A stretch of DNA of 64,000 nt from Pseudozyma flocculosa PF-1. Lineage: Eukaryota; Basidiomycota; Ustilaginomycetes; Ustilaginales; Ustilaginaceae. The stretch covers positions 852,594 through 916,593 of the forward strand of contig NW_006920872.1 in the NCBI RefSeq assembly GCF_000417875.1. The letters are read 5' to 3'. A model generated the notes under the pieces. That model was given only the letters and a program-made list of their open reading frames with translations, ran no database searches and was not told the origin of the DNA. Made by a program: the position numbers and the translations under genes. Each line of letters starts with the position of its first letter. The first letter of the stretch is position 1. Positions 10,697 through 20,554 of this stretch are shown here, piece by piece.

Positions 10697-11759
10697 GCGT
10701 GCCCAGCTTGAGCAACGTAGGTCGGCCAAAGTAGGGCGGCCCTCAGTGTGTCCTATCAAGCAACTTCCCCCCTCAGCCTTGGCATGAGCACCGACTTGTT
10801 GATTTTCCGTCAATACCGTGTGATTCGACACGGGTCGAAAGTGGCTCGGCGAACTCTGGCTGACCCCTTCGTCGCTCCGCGTCCGCCACACGACCGCACA
10901 TCGCAGCCGCCGGACTGAGCGCTTATGAATGCCGCCGGAACATGACCCACAATCCGCTACAAGATCGCCCAGGCTCGGCCGTCATCATACGGCACGCTTC
11001 AAGCCCTAGCAAGTCATTCAGCTGCGACGTGCGCTGCGATCCGTCATGCAGAGCAGCTCGTTCGACCTCCCAGTCCCTCGTCAGTCGCTCCCCGAGAGCG
11101 CGATGCTTTGCTCCCATGCCCGTCGACTGCACTGCCTCTGTTGAGACTGCGCACACCGTCCAAGCACGAGTATCGTCGTAGGACAGCCACGCGACGCCAC
11201 ATTGTATCCTTTGTCTTCCCGCCTCGGTCTCTCCGCCTCAAATCAGATCTGACCGTTTCGCGTCCAAGCTTGCGCTAGCAGCTCGTAGCTCGCTTCCGTC
11301 CTTTGACTTACCGCATGTCGAGCCCAAAGCCCCTGTTTCAGGCACTGAAGTTGCCGCGCTGTAGTCGTCGCCCTCCTCTTCGGGTGTCGTTTTCCGCACC
11401 AGCTTCCGCTCCCTCGCACGCCATTTGCCGCTCCACCGTCGCCCATCGATTGAGGTACGACATCCTGCGAGCGGAGAGCGATTTGAGCACGCCCTGCCGA
11501 TGGAAACGTGACCAGTCACTTTTGGAGGTTCCTGAGATGCGGCGCCGATGATTCCAGCGTCGAGCGAAGGTTCCGCCTCTGAACAGACGACGTCTCTGGT
11601 TTCCAGGCTGTACAAGGGGACGCACAAAGCCAACAGCCAGCGGCCGGGAGCGGCGTTGACGGATCTAGCGCCGAAACAGGCCGAGCCGCAGGGAAGGTTG
11701 TGATCGGCTTGGTCCTTGCAAACGCCCCGAGATGAGGTCCACGTCAGCGCCAGCCTTGC
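10697..11759. other. array spacer A2-A3
   Basis: Short overlapping frames only and no family relic recognised. The last 40 bases lead into the C/T-rich leader of A3. Confidence 0.45.
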
Positions 11760-12563
11760 TTGCACTGGGTCTCGTCTCGCCTGGCTTCCGTCCTTCCTTT
11801 CATTCCTTCCTCTCTTCCTCTCTTCCTTCCGTCCTTCCTTCTGTCCTCTCTCTCTCTCTCTCCCATCATCCCGTCCTCCCCGCCGCTTCCGTCCCTCCAG
11901 TCATCCCACGCCGCTCATGACGCCCTACTGCTTCCTTCCGACTACTTCATCAGTGTCGACCCGTCCAGTCTCTGTGGCAGTCGATTCAAGACGGTCATCA
12001 AGGTCTGTCTTCCCATCTCCGTCGCCTCCAACCAAAACCCGTACGCCATACAAGCGGTGCTTCCAACTTGGCTTGACCAGCATCTCAAGCTCAACAAGGA
12101 GGGCTTCTTTCATTCCGTCTTCAAATTTACACCCTCAGGACTCAACGAGCAGATGAGCAGTAGCTGCCAGCACATCGTCGACATCGTCATCAGACCGGTC
12201 TTCGTCCCAGTCCCACCTTTGTCGGGGTCGTATGTCAGCCGCGGTATCTATGCCTATAGGCCGCAGAAGGTGACAGAGGCGGTACTTGCCCATGGCGGGG
12301 TCGAGGATGTCCTCTCGACTCGACTTGGCGATGTCGTTTTCCAAGTCTACCTCTGCGATGATGCTGGGCAGCGCATCGCCGAAATCGCGCGGGAAATGCG
12401 CAGCGAGTGGAACGCCAGCCTCGACGTACTGAAGAAGCGGGCTGTCGACTTCAAGCAGGCAGACCTTCCCGACATTGTGCAGACTATCAAAGGCCGGAGG
12501 GCCGTTGCTCCGACTGCCTCTTACGTTCTTGTGGCCTGTCCTCCTCGCGACAAGGTGCTATAA
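11760..12563 (+). CDS. Small array protein A3, start codon probably displaced
   Basis: The family core runs from about 11919: FKTVIKVCLPI, LPTWLDQHLKLN, VFKFTPSGL-EQM, then HIVDIVIRPVFVP and the C-terminal FQVYLCDDAGQR. It groups with A4 and A5. The only in-frame ATG (11760) adds a 52-residue leader translated from C/T-rich DNA (Leu/Ser/Pro runs) that looks like untranslated sequence. An ATG at 11917-11919 sits exactly where the relatives start (it would put WLD near residue 52) but is one base out of frame with the core. So either the gene now uses the long hydrophobic leader, which could act as a membrane or secretion signal, or it is a fresh pseudogene. It also has a C-terminal extension of about 25 residues. 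Confidence 0.65.
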   Translation: MHWVSSRLASVLPFIPSSLPLFLPSFLLSSLSLSPIIPSSPPLPSLQSSHAAHDALLLPSDYFISVDPSSLCGSRFKTVIKVCLPISVASNQNPYAIQAVLPTWLDQHLKLNKEGFFHSVFKFTPSGLNEQMSSSCQHIVDIVIRPVFVPVPPLSGSYVSRGIYAYRPQKVTEAVLAHGGVEDVLSTRLGDVVFQVYLCDDAGQRIAEIAREMRSEWNASLDVLKKRAVDFKQADLPDIVQTIKGRRAVAPTASYVLVACPPRDKVL

Positions 12564-13578
12564 TGTCTCCCCCGACTCGTGCTGCAGATGTGAGTTGGGT
12601 CTAGGCTGCAGGGGACCTCTGCAGTCTGGTTCTCGACGGAGCTGACCTGGTATGACATCTCTCGACCATCATCTGCGGGCTCCTCTTTCTGGCCATGCGC
12701 AGGCCTATCCTTTCGGCCAGACGAGAGCTCCGTCGACCCACTTCTCTTCATTGCAACGAAAGCGACAAGCGCAAGAGTCCTCGACCGCCGCCGTCTTCTG
12801 CTCATCCCTCCGCTACCCGACGCTTCCTTCCGCTGCCTTCCCATCGTCTCGGAGCAGATAGGCTTGGCTCGGCCTGGCTCCCTCTGTACCTCAGTCACAC
12901 CCAGTTGTGTCCATGTTGACTTGCTCCATCTCCTTCACGCCACGGCTCTGTGCCAGAGCGGTACGACCTTCTCCATTTCCTGCTGATGTAGACCTCGTTG
13001 GCTCTGTGGAGAGTTCCGCCACCACCCCTCTACTGAGGAAAGGTGGGGACCTTCCCTCATCGTCGACAAAAGCCGAGCGGAATGAGACGCCTTGTGTTCA
13101 TGTGCCTACGTTGCGAGAACGTCCGCAGACGTGGTAGGACAGCCAGGAAGGGAAGCCTGCGGCCGATTCGCTCCGCGCGTGCTCGACAGCAACCGCCGCC
13201 CGCGCCAGCATTAACCTGACTAGCTGTTGCTCGCGCGTCGTGAGTTGAAGGGAATCTGCATCTGCGCGACCGTCTGCGTGGGTGCAGGCGGCGAGGTCGC
13301 GCCAAAGAGACGCCGGCCGGCGCCCGCAGGAAAATCGCCAGCGAGGACAGGGTCGCGTGCGAGTCCCTTTCTCCCTTGGCACCGCACCACCACCACTAAC
13401 GACAACAACAACAGCAGCTCCGCCAAGCCAGCCTCCGCCCCTCATCTCGTCGAGTCTTCTCGCCGCTTCTGGCATCGACCGCCACGCTCGCTGCATCTCA
13501 GCCCCAATTGTCGCACACGCTCGCCGCTGCGCCCGATCTCCACGCCATCGCTCGCGTCGGCGACCGCTACTCGTCACG
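12564..13578. other. array spacer A3-A4
   Basis: Spacer without a recognised gene. A C/T- and CAC-rich leader precedes the ATG at 13579. Minus-strand frames here are Arg/Ala-rich shadows. Confidence 0.45.
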
Positions 13579-14157
13579 ATGAAGCGTCTCGCGCAGTCGA
13601 GCCTCTACATCGACTACCGCACGGAGAACACGGGCGACCTCGCCTGCAAGACCGTCATCGAGGTGCTCGTGCCCATCGCCCTGGCCGACAACAAAAAGGG
13701 CCCGCCCAGGGTGACCGAGGCTCTCCCGCGATGGCTCGACGAGCGCCTCTACCTCGATACGGAAACGTTCCTCCTGGACGTCTTCCACTTCCGTCCGTCG
13801 GGCCTTGAGGGACAGATGAGCATGTACTGCCAGCGCGTCGTCGACATCCTCATCACGCCCGCGCTCGTCCCCGCCGAGTCCCTCCCCTTTGCCTCCGGGG
13901 GAAGTCGGGCGCTCAAGCTCGGCAGCGACCAGTTTGATGCTGCTCTGGCCGCATACTCCGAGGGCGCCCTCTCCAAGCAGCTCGGCAGCAACGTCTACCA
14001 GCTCTACCTTGCCGAGCCCGCCAGGCAGCGCCTCAGTCAGGTCGCGGCGGCAAAGTCCAAGGCGTGGAACTCGAACCTCGAGGCGCTCGAGGCGCATGCC
14101 ACCAAGTTCCACGACGACGTCCTCCCTGGCATTCTGGAGACCCGTCGAAGGCAGTGA
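13579..14157 (+). CDS. Small array protein A4 (unknown family)
   Basis: 192 residues. The start is the ATG at 13579 (cacgATGaag), although the frame is open further upstream, because it matches the relatives in length and puts RWLD at 51-54. Core features are KTVIEVLVPI (24-33), LPRWLDERLYLD, DVFHFRPSGL (67-76), GQM, VVDILITPALVP, and YQLYLAEPARQRL in the C-terminal third, followed by a helix ending in basic residues. It is very close to A5 (shared LPRWLD, DVF-FRPSGL, YQLYLAEPARQ). No signal peptide or membrane segment. Function unknown. Confidence 0.85.
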   Translation: MKRLAQSSLYIDYRTENTGDLACKTVIEVLVPIALADNKKGPPRVTEALPRWLDERLYLDTETFLLDVFHFRPSGLEGQMSMYCQRVVDILITPALVPAESLPFASGGSRALKLGSDQFDAALAAYSEGALSKQLGSNVYQLYLAEPARQRLSQVAAAKSKAWNSNLEALEAHATKFHDDVLPGILETRRRQ

Positions 14158-15435
14158 AGCATCGCTGCAGCCCCTCGCCGGCATCTTGCGCGGTAGGTGC
14201 GCATGCAGGCGACCAATGCCGATCCGCGCTCGAGAGAGGTGGCGCCGTCCGGATCTCGACTGATCTGACCTAGTCCTCCCTCCGCCGGGCTCTTCTCCGC
14301 CGCCTTCCAGTCTCGAGCAGACATCGAGGGCCGTTACAACCAGCCGGAAAGGCAGTCGGAATCGCTACGAGTCCAAAAGTCGTTGCACCGCGGGCGAGCA
14401 ACGCGAGCAAGAGCGTCGCTAAGCCCAGCCCGCAGTCGGTCACCTCCCCCTCTCGAGTACAGCCGCTAGCCCTTTCCATCGCCGGCCTGGATGTGGACCC
14501 CAAGAGGTCGCCTCTGCCTCTATTGGCAACCCTTCCGCGTCGTGCCGTCTCGAACCCGCCTCCGCTACACGCAGAGCGGCGATCAGCGCGCCCTGTCCTA
14601 GATTCCCCCGTCCCGTTGTGGAAACACGGCGACATCCCAAACGTCGCCTCGCATCTCTTCCGATCCCTGGATTGAACGCAGAATCATCTGGATGAGATCG
14701 TGGGCGCATCAGACTGCCATGAGACGGGTAGAATGAGGCAGCTGTGTGCAGGGGAAAACAAGCAGGATCGGGGGCCGGTGAAGCGCCAGGGCGTCCAGCA
14801 CGCGGCGTGGCAACGAAGGTCGGCGGTGAATGCCCAGCAGGAGGTCGCGCTCTCACGTGCAGAACCGACAGAGCCAGGCCCGCCTAGCGAGACGGGCGAG
14901 TTTGGCAGGGAGAGAGGGCGGGCAGGGAAGGACGCTCGATCGGCCGAGTGGCTCACAGGCGAGGCCGCTCGCACGGTGGGCCCAGACCGTGGCTGCGTGG
15001 CTTGTTGTGGCTGGGTGGGCCTCGTCGTCGTCGAATTCTTGCCCTGCATGGAAGCCAGGCCAGCACCAGCCCTCTGGCAGGCCGGACCCAGGCCCAGCCC
15101 AGCCTAGCCTGGCTCAACCCAGCCAAGCCCAGACGGCACGCAGCTCGTCAGCCCGCCTGCCTGCTCACCTGCCCGCCTGGGGGTCTGGCCGCCCGCCCTG
15201 CCTGGCCGCCCGCCCTGCCACGCCGGCAGGCCAGGGTGAACTGACTGGCGCGCTCCCGCCTGCCCCCTTCCGTCCCGCCACCACTGCACGGGTCTAAACG
15301 TGCTATCATATCCGGCGAGTATCGCAACCCCAGCGCACACACTCTCGCTCTCTCTCACACACACACACACAGACACACACCAAGATTCCTCGCCGAGCTT
15401 TGTTGCCGACGGGGACTTCTACAGATACTGAAAGT
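14158..15435. other. start of the 7-kb island inside the array
   Basis: After A4 the array is interrupted. This part has GGCCA/GCCCA-type short repeats near 15.06-15.24 kb and a CA run. No gene was recognised on either strand. Confidence 0.45.
15356..15381. repeat. CA dinucleotide run
   Basis: A nearly perfect CA repeat with one G interruption lies just before the 15-bp minisatellite. Confidence 0.8.
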
Positions 15436-17304
15436 ATGCGCCTTGCCTTTGTTTGGTTGTTCTTGGTGCCGGTCGCCCTCGGGCGGCTGGCTACAGGGCG
15501 ACACGACAAGACGGCGGCAAGCGTGACGGGCGACAAGACGACGGGTGACAAGACGACGGGCGACAAGACGACGGGCGACAAGACGATGAGCGACAAGACG
15601 ACGGGCGACAAGACGATGGGCGACAAGACGACGGGCGACAAGACGACGGGCGACAGGACGACGTACGACAAGACGATGGGCGACAAGACGACGGGCGACA
15701 AGACGATGGGCGGCAAGACGATGGGCGACAAGACGATGGGCGACAAGACGATGGGCGACAATACGACGGGCGACAAGACGATGGGCGACAAGACGATGGG
15801 CGACAAGACGACGGGCTCAAGGCGATTGCTGACGTGGCGGGGGGTCAAAGACCCAACGGTCATCCTGCTCCCCATGCTATGGGAGCACAGGCGAGTAGAT
15901 GTGGTTGCTCCGTCGCTGTGGTCCGTCCGGGCCGTGTTCATGCTGTTCTTCGCTTCGACCTTCTGCCGGGACGACGCCTCTGGCGCTGCTCCAGTGGATG
16001 GCCGGGGTGATGCGGCGGTGAATGCGGGTCCGATGGGCATATGCAGACGTTGGCGCTCGGGTGTCGCCAATGCGGGCGATTGCTTCGGCAGCGTCGTCAT
16101 TGTTGATGGAGGCTTTGGGGCGGATGAGGAGGAGGCAGGGCAGTTGGCAGATGTGGCTGCTCGTCGATGGACGCGCAGGGAGCATGCAGCCGCGGCTGCT
16201 CTGGCTGATGGCGGCGTGGACGACTCTGACCGCAAGGCTAGGGAACGCCGAGAGGCTGACCTCGTCCTTGCTGTCGAGGACTCTGCTCGTGGTTGTCAGA
16301 TCGGGATCCGCGGTGTCGAGCGTCGAGCAGCAGCCGACGCTCACGCTGCTGAGGATGTCGAGCGGGAAGGGCGGTGGAGATGGATGTTGTTTGGTGGCGA
16401 GGAGAGGGGGATGCTTGCCCCCGAAGATGCCGCTCGCCGTCGTCGCCGTCAGAGAGGGGTCCGGGCTGCTGAGCAGCGACTCGTGGCGCCGGATGCCCCA
16501 GGCGGCGGCGTCGTGGTGGAGAGACGAGCCGGCTACGAAGGTGAGGGCGCTGTCAGGTGTGCCTGGTCCTCGCGTTTGAGGAGGCACGTCGACGCAGTCG
16601 ACGTCGCCATCAGGCAGCCGACAGCAGCCGCGAGGCTGAGGTCCGCCCCAGGCAGAGCGAGAGGCTTCGACGTGGCTTCTTGGCATGGCCAGGACGAGGG
16701 GCTCGGGCCGGTGGCCCTTTGGGTCCGTGAGACCGTGCCGGGCCGAGTTGAGGACAGACTGATCTACTTCATCGCCTCCTTTTCAGCAGCACGCAGGAAC
16801 CTCGACAACATCAAGACGACGACGAGATGGCAAGACCAAGACGACGACATCAAGGCGACGACGGCGGGACGGCAAGACCAAGGCGACGACATCAAGGCAA
16901 CGATGGCGGGTCGACAAGACCAAGGCGACAACATCAAGGCGACGACAGCGAGACGGCAAGACCAAGACATCAAGGCGACGACGGCGGGACGGCAAGACCA
17001 AGGCGATAACATCAAGGCGATGATGGCGCGACGGCAAGACGAAGGCGACGACATCAAGGCGACGACGGCGGGACGGCAAGGCGAAGGCGACGACATCAAG
17101 GCGACGATGGCGAGACGAAAAGGTGAAGGCGACGACATCGAGGCGACGAAGGCGATACGGCAAGGCAAAGGCGACGACATCAAGACGACGAAGGCGAGAC
17201 GGCAAGACCAAGGCGACGACATCAAGACGACGACGGCAAGACGAAAGGTGAGTACCGCCGGCACGCGCGCTGCCTTCCAAGACGACGTCGTCGCTGCGCG
17301 CTGA
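15436..17304 (+). CDS. Possible secreted tandem-repeat protein (uncertain)
   Basis: A frame open from 15400 to 17304. From the ATG at 15436 it begins with a plausible signal peptide ([16 protein letters not shown]), then 19 five-residue repeats of type [10 protein letters not shown], a unique middle, and about ten 14-residue repeats of type [14 protein letters not shown]. Both repeat units are multiples of three, and one shortened unit (36 instead of 42 bp) also keeps frame, which argues for translation. Against it, the middle is Arg/Ala/Gly-rich with weak GC3 bias, and the opposite strand over 15877-16686 has more gene-like codon use. Treat as a candidate; the two readings exclude each other. 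Confidence 0.3.
   Translation: MRLAFVWLFLVPVALGRLATGRHDKTAASVTGDKTTGDKTTGDKTTGDKTMSDKTTGDKTMGDKTTGDKTTGDRTTYDKTMGDKTTGDKTMGGKTMGDKTMGDKTMGDNTTGDKTMGDKTMGDKTTGSRRLLTWRGVKDPTVILLPMLWEHRRVDVVAPSLWSVRAVFMLFFASTFCRDDASGAAPVDGRGDAAVNAGPMGICRRWRSGVANAGDCFGSVVIVDGGFGADEEEAGQLADVAARRWTRREHAAAAALADGGVDDSDRKARERREADLVLAVEDSARGCQIGIRGVERRAAADAHAAEDVEREGRWRWMLFGGEERGMLAPEDAARRRRRQRGVRAAEQRLVAPDAPGGGVVVERRAGYEGEGAVRCAWSSRLRRHVDAVDVAIRQPTAAARLRSAPGRARGFDVASWHGQDEGLGPVALWVRETVPGRVEDRLIYFIASFSAARRNLDNIKTTTRWQDQDDDIKATTAGRQDQGDDIKATMAGRQDQGDNIKATTARRQDQDIKATTAGRQDQGDNIKAMMARRQDEGDDIKATTAGRQGEGDDIKATMARRKGEGDDIEATKAIRQGKGDDIKTTKARRQDQGDDIKTTTARRKVSTAGTRAAFQDDVVAAR
15526..15810. repeat. 15-bp minisatellite, 19 units
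   Basis: Nineteen head-to-tail copies of a 15-bp unit (ACGGGCGACAAGACG and point variants), with no length changes. On the plus strand each unit reads T/M-G-D-K-T. Both strands stay open through it. Confidence 0.9.
15877..16686 (-). CDS. Unrecognised minus-strand reading frame
   Basis: A 269-codon frame opposite the middle of the plus-strand repeat ORF. Its codons are strongly GC-ending, like the confident genes nearby (for example runs of GAC ATC CTC AGC), and its composition is mixed rather than Arg/Ala-rich. This makes it a candidate exon of a gene or of a decayed element. I recognise no domain, motif or splice partner, and it ends close to the 15-bp minisatellite. Low confidence. Confidence 0.2.
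   Translation of the reverse strand: MPRSHVEASRSAWGGPQPRGCCRLPDGDVDCVDVPPQTRGPGTPDSALTFVAGSSLHHDAAAWGIRRHESLLSSPDPSLTATTASGIFGGKHPPLLATKQHPSPPPFPLDILSSVSVGCCSTLDTADPDLTTTSRVLDSKDEVSLSAFPSLAVRVVHAAISQSSRGCMLPARPSTSSHICQLPCLLLIRPKASINNDDAAEAIARIGDTRAPTSAYAHRTRIHRRITPAIHWSSARGVVPAEGRSEEQHEHGPDGPQRRSNHIYSPVLP
16802..17248. repeat. 42-bp minisatellite, about ten units
   Basis: Degenerate tandem units of about 42 bp (core GACATCAAGGCGACGACGGC) with one 36-bp unit. Plus-strand translation of a unit is [14 protein letters not shown]. Conservation falls toward the right end. Confidence 0.85.
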
Positions 17305-17380
17305 CCACCAGCCTGAGGCCCCCTCTTCGGCCCCTCGTCGCAGACATCAAGATTGGGCGTCAAGATTGGGCTTATAATGC

Positions 17381-17430
17381 TTTGGGATCCGGGGGGATTT
17401 TGATATTTGGGATCCGGGGGGATTTTGATA
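17381..17430. repeat. 25-bp perfect tandem duplication
   Basis: Two identical adjacent copies of a 25-bp unit beginning TTTGGGATCCGG and ending in TTTTGATA, followed by a partial third copy (TTTGGG). This is unlike the surrounding sequence. Confidence 0.85.
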
Positions 17431-17770
17431 TTTGGGTCGGGGGTCGCCGTCAGCCCCTTGGCGTCGGCCCCTGGCGGGAAAAGGGCGGGCTTCGCTCGGC
17501 CTCGTCGCTACTCTTTCGGCGGTGCCACCTCGCCCGCGGCCGGACCCGCTAGATGCGGGGTTAGCCGCGGCAGGTGCGCGACCAATGGGGAGTTCAAGGC
17601 GTCGGGGCTGGGGTCGTCCCGCCGGGGTCGCCCTGTTGCAACAATCGACCCCCCCGAGGCGGTGCCCGTCTGCAGTGCTGGGGAGGGGTACCTCGGCGTT
17701 GCAGGCGGGCTGAAAAGCCGCCTTGGGCGCCGGCAAAAACGTTGTTCCTCGTCGACACCATCATGACGAG

Positions 17771-17875
17771 ACATCCTCGCATGCGGACTCGAACGCAGGG
17801 CCTCGGACCAGCCAGAATTCGCGGCAGTTCGGTCAACGCGGTCGCAAAACCGCTAGGCCAAACTGGCCTCGAACA
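17771..17875 (-). ncRNA. tRNA-like or tRNA-derived repeat (tentative)
   Basis: Read on the minus strand, the segment has TTGGCCTAGCGG, which fits a polymerase III A box, and about 65 nt later GTTCGAGTCC, which fits a B box. Small GC-rich hairpins lie between them. The T-stem does not pair as in a functional tRNA and no clean acceptor stem forms, so a degenerate tRNA or a tRNA-derived short interspersed element is more likely than a working tRNA gene. Confidence 0.25.
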
Positions 17876-19175
17876 ATTTGATTAACTTTTTACCGCTTAT
17901 GTAGCTTTGCTGCGCCCCTGCATTTCCCGCTGACCAGACAACGGACGCGCGAGCGTTGGTTGCCCTGCTGGACGGCTCCACTCCCCCTTTTTCCATCCCA
18001 CTCGGCCGCTGCAAGCCCCGACCTCGCTTCCTTTCTCACGGTCACCTCTTTCATCGTCACTCGCCGCCAGCATCGTCGCCGCTCGCGATCACCCACGTCC
18101 GTCTCGTCTCCCTTGCACTGACCCCCCAGTCGACTCCTTCGAATGCCCGTCCCACTGGCAGACCACTGAGCCGGCTGGCCGAGGCATTCGCCCGATCCAG
18201 GTGAAGGGCTTGCGATCGCGCTCCGTCGACTATCGCGGCTGCCGAGCGGAGCTGACGTTCCCCTTCCGATTCGGCGTGACACCTGGCAGTTTCTGCGCAT
18301 GGTGCTCACCCAGATGCACCTCGACCATGCACTTTGCATTTCGCCGAAGGTCCAGGGTCCTGCAGTCCGCTTCGTGACCGGACGACTGCCGACGGCCAAT
18401 CGATCCGCCGACCAGCGTCGCGCGACACTTCCCTTCCAAGCCGGCACGCCGCGCCCATCGCCCGTCCCGACTGCTGCTACATATCTCGAGCACTTGCAAC
18501 TTGCTGCAACGCTCATCGATCCTGCCTCGCGATCCGTCCACCTCGATGTCCATTCGCCTGCTCGACGGGCGCTCTGCGCAGCAGACCGAGGTAAGCAAGG
18601 TAAGCAGCAGGCCCAGATCGTCTTGCCCCCATTTTGCAGTCGTCGTGCAGGTCAGATCAGAGGCTGGGCGCTGTCCGGCCCGGAACCGCATCAGTCTCGG
18701 TGCCTCACAGCGGTCGGAGCAGGCCGTCTCGGCGCTATTCGGCAGAGAAGCGCTCATTGCTGTCCGTCACCGTGCGATATCTCGACGTCATCGTCCCTCA
18801 CCTCGGACCATGCGGCGGAACATCGGCGAGCTGGCGTACCAACGATGAAGGATGACCACAGCAACGACCACGAGCTCGAAGGCCGCAGCCCCCTCAGACC
18901 ATCAAGACCCGTCAAGGTCACAGAGCGAAGGCCTCCGCTGGCATTGAAGGTATTCAGGTGAGTGAGATTGATTGCAGAGCGAGCGTGGGGGTGGTGAGAC
19001 GAGCCGGACTTCGATGAAGCGGAGAGAGCGAGAAGATGGCGCAGGCCGGGTCATCTACGGAGCGGGAAAGAGCGTGGAAGAAGTCTCCGACTACGGCGAC
19101 GAAATGGAGGGCGGAGCGAGGACCGAGCGTCGAGGCGGTGTCTGCAGCGGCTGACGGCAGCCTCAGCTCGCCCTA

Positions 19176-20390
19176 CTACTGCTGCTGCACCTCGTCGCCG
19201 GCGACCTTCTTGTCGCTCTCGTCGTCCTTCTTGTCGCCCTCGTCCTTCTTGTCGGCGTCGCCCCCGACCTTCTCCTCAGCGCCGCCCTCGACCTCCTTGT
19301 CGGCGTCGCCCTTGGCGACCTGCGACTCGCTGTCGTGGTCCTGCTTCTTGGCAGACTGGCCCGTCTGCGCCTTGTAGTCGTTCTTGACAGCGTCCTTGGC
19401 GCGTCCAGGGAGCTTGACGATGTAGTCGAAGAAGTCCTTGGTCTTTTCGACCTTGGTCTTGGCCTTGTCCTTGCCCTCGTGCCACTTGTCGTCGACCTTG
19501 TCCTTGCCCTCGTCCCACTTCTCGTGGACGTTGTGGCCGAGGTCCTTGGCTGCATCCTTGGCGGCGCCCGTGGCCATGCCCAGGCCGTAGCCGAAGCGGA
19601 AGCCGGGCGAGGCGGTGTCGGGGGCGTCGGAGCCGTCCTTGTCGTCGCTCTTGCTCTTCGACTTGTCGACCTGCGAGTGGGCCGGGGTGACGGGTGTGAC
19701 CTGGGTGAGATCCTGGTCCTCAAAGTCGCCAGAGTACGGGTAGCTGAGCTCGTCCGACTCGGGGTACAGGTCTACGTAGTCGTTGCGGTCAGCCTGCTGC
19801 TCGCCGCGCTTCTGGCTGTACCTGTCGTTGATCACCTGCGGCTGGTTCTCGGGCTCGTCACGGAGCGCAGGGGCGTCAAGGGCGTCGTCTCCGTCGTCGA
19901 GGGCGTCGCCCTTCCTCTTGTCGATGCTCGAGTCGGACTGCTTGGAGGTGAGGCGCTTGCAGACGGCGTCGATGGGGCTCCACTCGGACGCATCGTCGCC
20001 GAGCATGCTCCACTGTCCCTTGCGGTCGATGCGGAACATGCGTCCATCGGCGGCCTTCATGAAGCTGGCGTAAGCCTTGGCCCACTCGGGAACGTCGGCA
20101 GCGGAGGTCGACGAGAGGGCATCGTACTGCTCGCCGCAGGGCGAGGCAGTCTCCTCCCAGTTTCCCGCCTGGCCGCGGTACCACACGCCGTTGGTCGGCA
20201 TCAGAGAGCAGCCGACGCCGTGCTCGGCGGTCTTGTCGGCCGAAGAGTCCAGGGCGTTCTTGGAGCGCCTCGAGAAGCTGCGGCCTCGGCCCTGAACGGA
20301 CGAGCGAGCCTCGACGCCGGCGTTGCCGGAGATCGACACAGCCACGAGGACCGTGGAGAGGAGGAGCGAAAAGGCGGTGCAGGTCTTCAT
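19176..20390 (-). CDS. Secreted Lys/Asp-rich protein with LEA-like helix (unknown)
   Basis: 404 residues on the minus strand, single exon. The ATG at 20390 gives a clear signal peptide (MKTCTAFSLLLSTVLVAVS, cleavage near residue 28); an ATG seven codons upstream is less likely. The first half has three Cys (GVGCSL, SPCGEQ, AVCKRL) and three dibasic sites of Kex2 type (SFSRR, IDKR, YSQKR). The second half has a glycine-rich patch and a highly charged helical stretch with repeated KWDEGKDK / KWHEGKDK, like late-embryogenesis-abundant proteins, then a Lys/Asp/Glu tail ending EVQQQ. Likely an extracellular or cell-wall protein or a Kex2-processed peptide precursor. It is the only well-supported gene in the island and opposes the array in direction. 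Confidence 0.75.
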   Translation of the reverse strand: MKTCTAFSLLLSTVLVAVSISGNAGVEARSSVQGRGRSFSRRSKNALDSSADKTAEHGVGCSLMPTNGVWYRGQAGNWEETASPCGEQYDALSSTSAADVPEWAKAYASFMKAADGRMFRIDRKGQWSMLGDDASEWSPIDAVCKRLTSKQSDSSIDKRKGDALDDGDDALDAPALRDEPENQPQVINDRYSQKRGEQQADRNDYVDLYPESDELSYPYSGDFEDQDLTQVTPVTPAHSQVDKSKSKSDDKDGSDAPDTASPGFRFGYGLGMATGAAKDAAKDLGHNVHEKWDEGKDKVDDKWHEGKDKAKTKVEKTKDFFDYIVKLPGRAKDAVKNDYKAQTGQSAKKQDHDSESQVAKGDADKEVEGGAEEKVGGDADKKDEGDKKDDESDKKVAGDEVQQQ

Positions 20391-20546
20391 GTTGGCGAGC
20401 GGGCGTGGCAAGAGAGGGAGAGGGTGCGAGAGTGAAGGACGGTGTTGGTGCGGGCTGAGGATTAAAGGGACGAAGAGAGGGTGAGGGAAAGGAGGGTGAG
20501 TGGATCGATGAAGAGGAGGGGTCGAGGGAGGGCGACGAGCGGCGAT

Positions 20547-20554
20547 GTTTTATA
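20547..20554 (-). promoter_or_regulatory. TATA box of the secreted-protein gene
   Basis: TATAAAAC on the minus strand, about 157 nt before the ATG at 20390. It is the cleanest TATA element in the window, suggesting a strongly regulated gene. Confidence 0.6.

Larger units (their letters stand above)
17305..19175. other. island segment with short repeats, no gene recognised
   Basis: Holds a 25-bp tandem duplication near 17.4 kb and a possible polymerase III-type element near 17.8 kb. A 220-codon plus-strand frame at 18299-18961 shows no domain and changes composition along its length, so it is not called. The right end is the 3' flank of the minus-strand gene at 19176. Confidence 0.4.

Noticed and set aside
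15526..17248. CRISPR array
   Set aside because: The repeats are contiguous with no unique spacers, and the genome is eukaryotic; these are minisatellites.
17771..17875. Functional tRNA gene
   Set aside because: A and B box-like motifs are present, but the T stem and acceptor stem do not pair; kept only as a tentative tRNA-derived element.
18299..18961. 220-codon plus-strand frame in the island
   Set aside because: No domain, shifting composition and no relation to the array family; not called.
19335..20435. 366-codon plus-strand frame opposite the secreted-protein gene
   Set aside because: Leu/Val/Ala-rich mirror frame; the minus strand has a signal peptide, TATA box and coherent composition.
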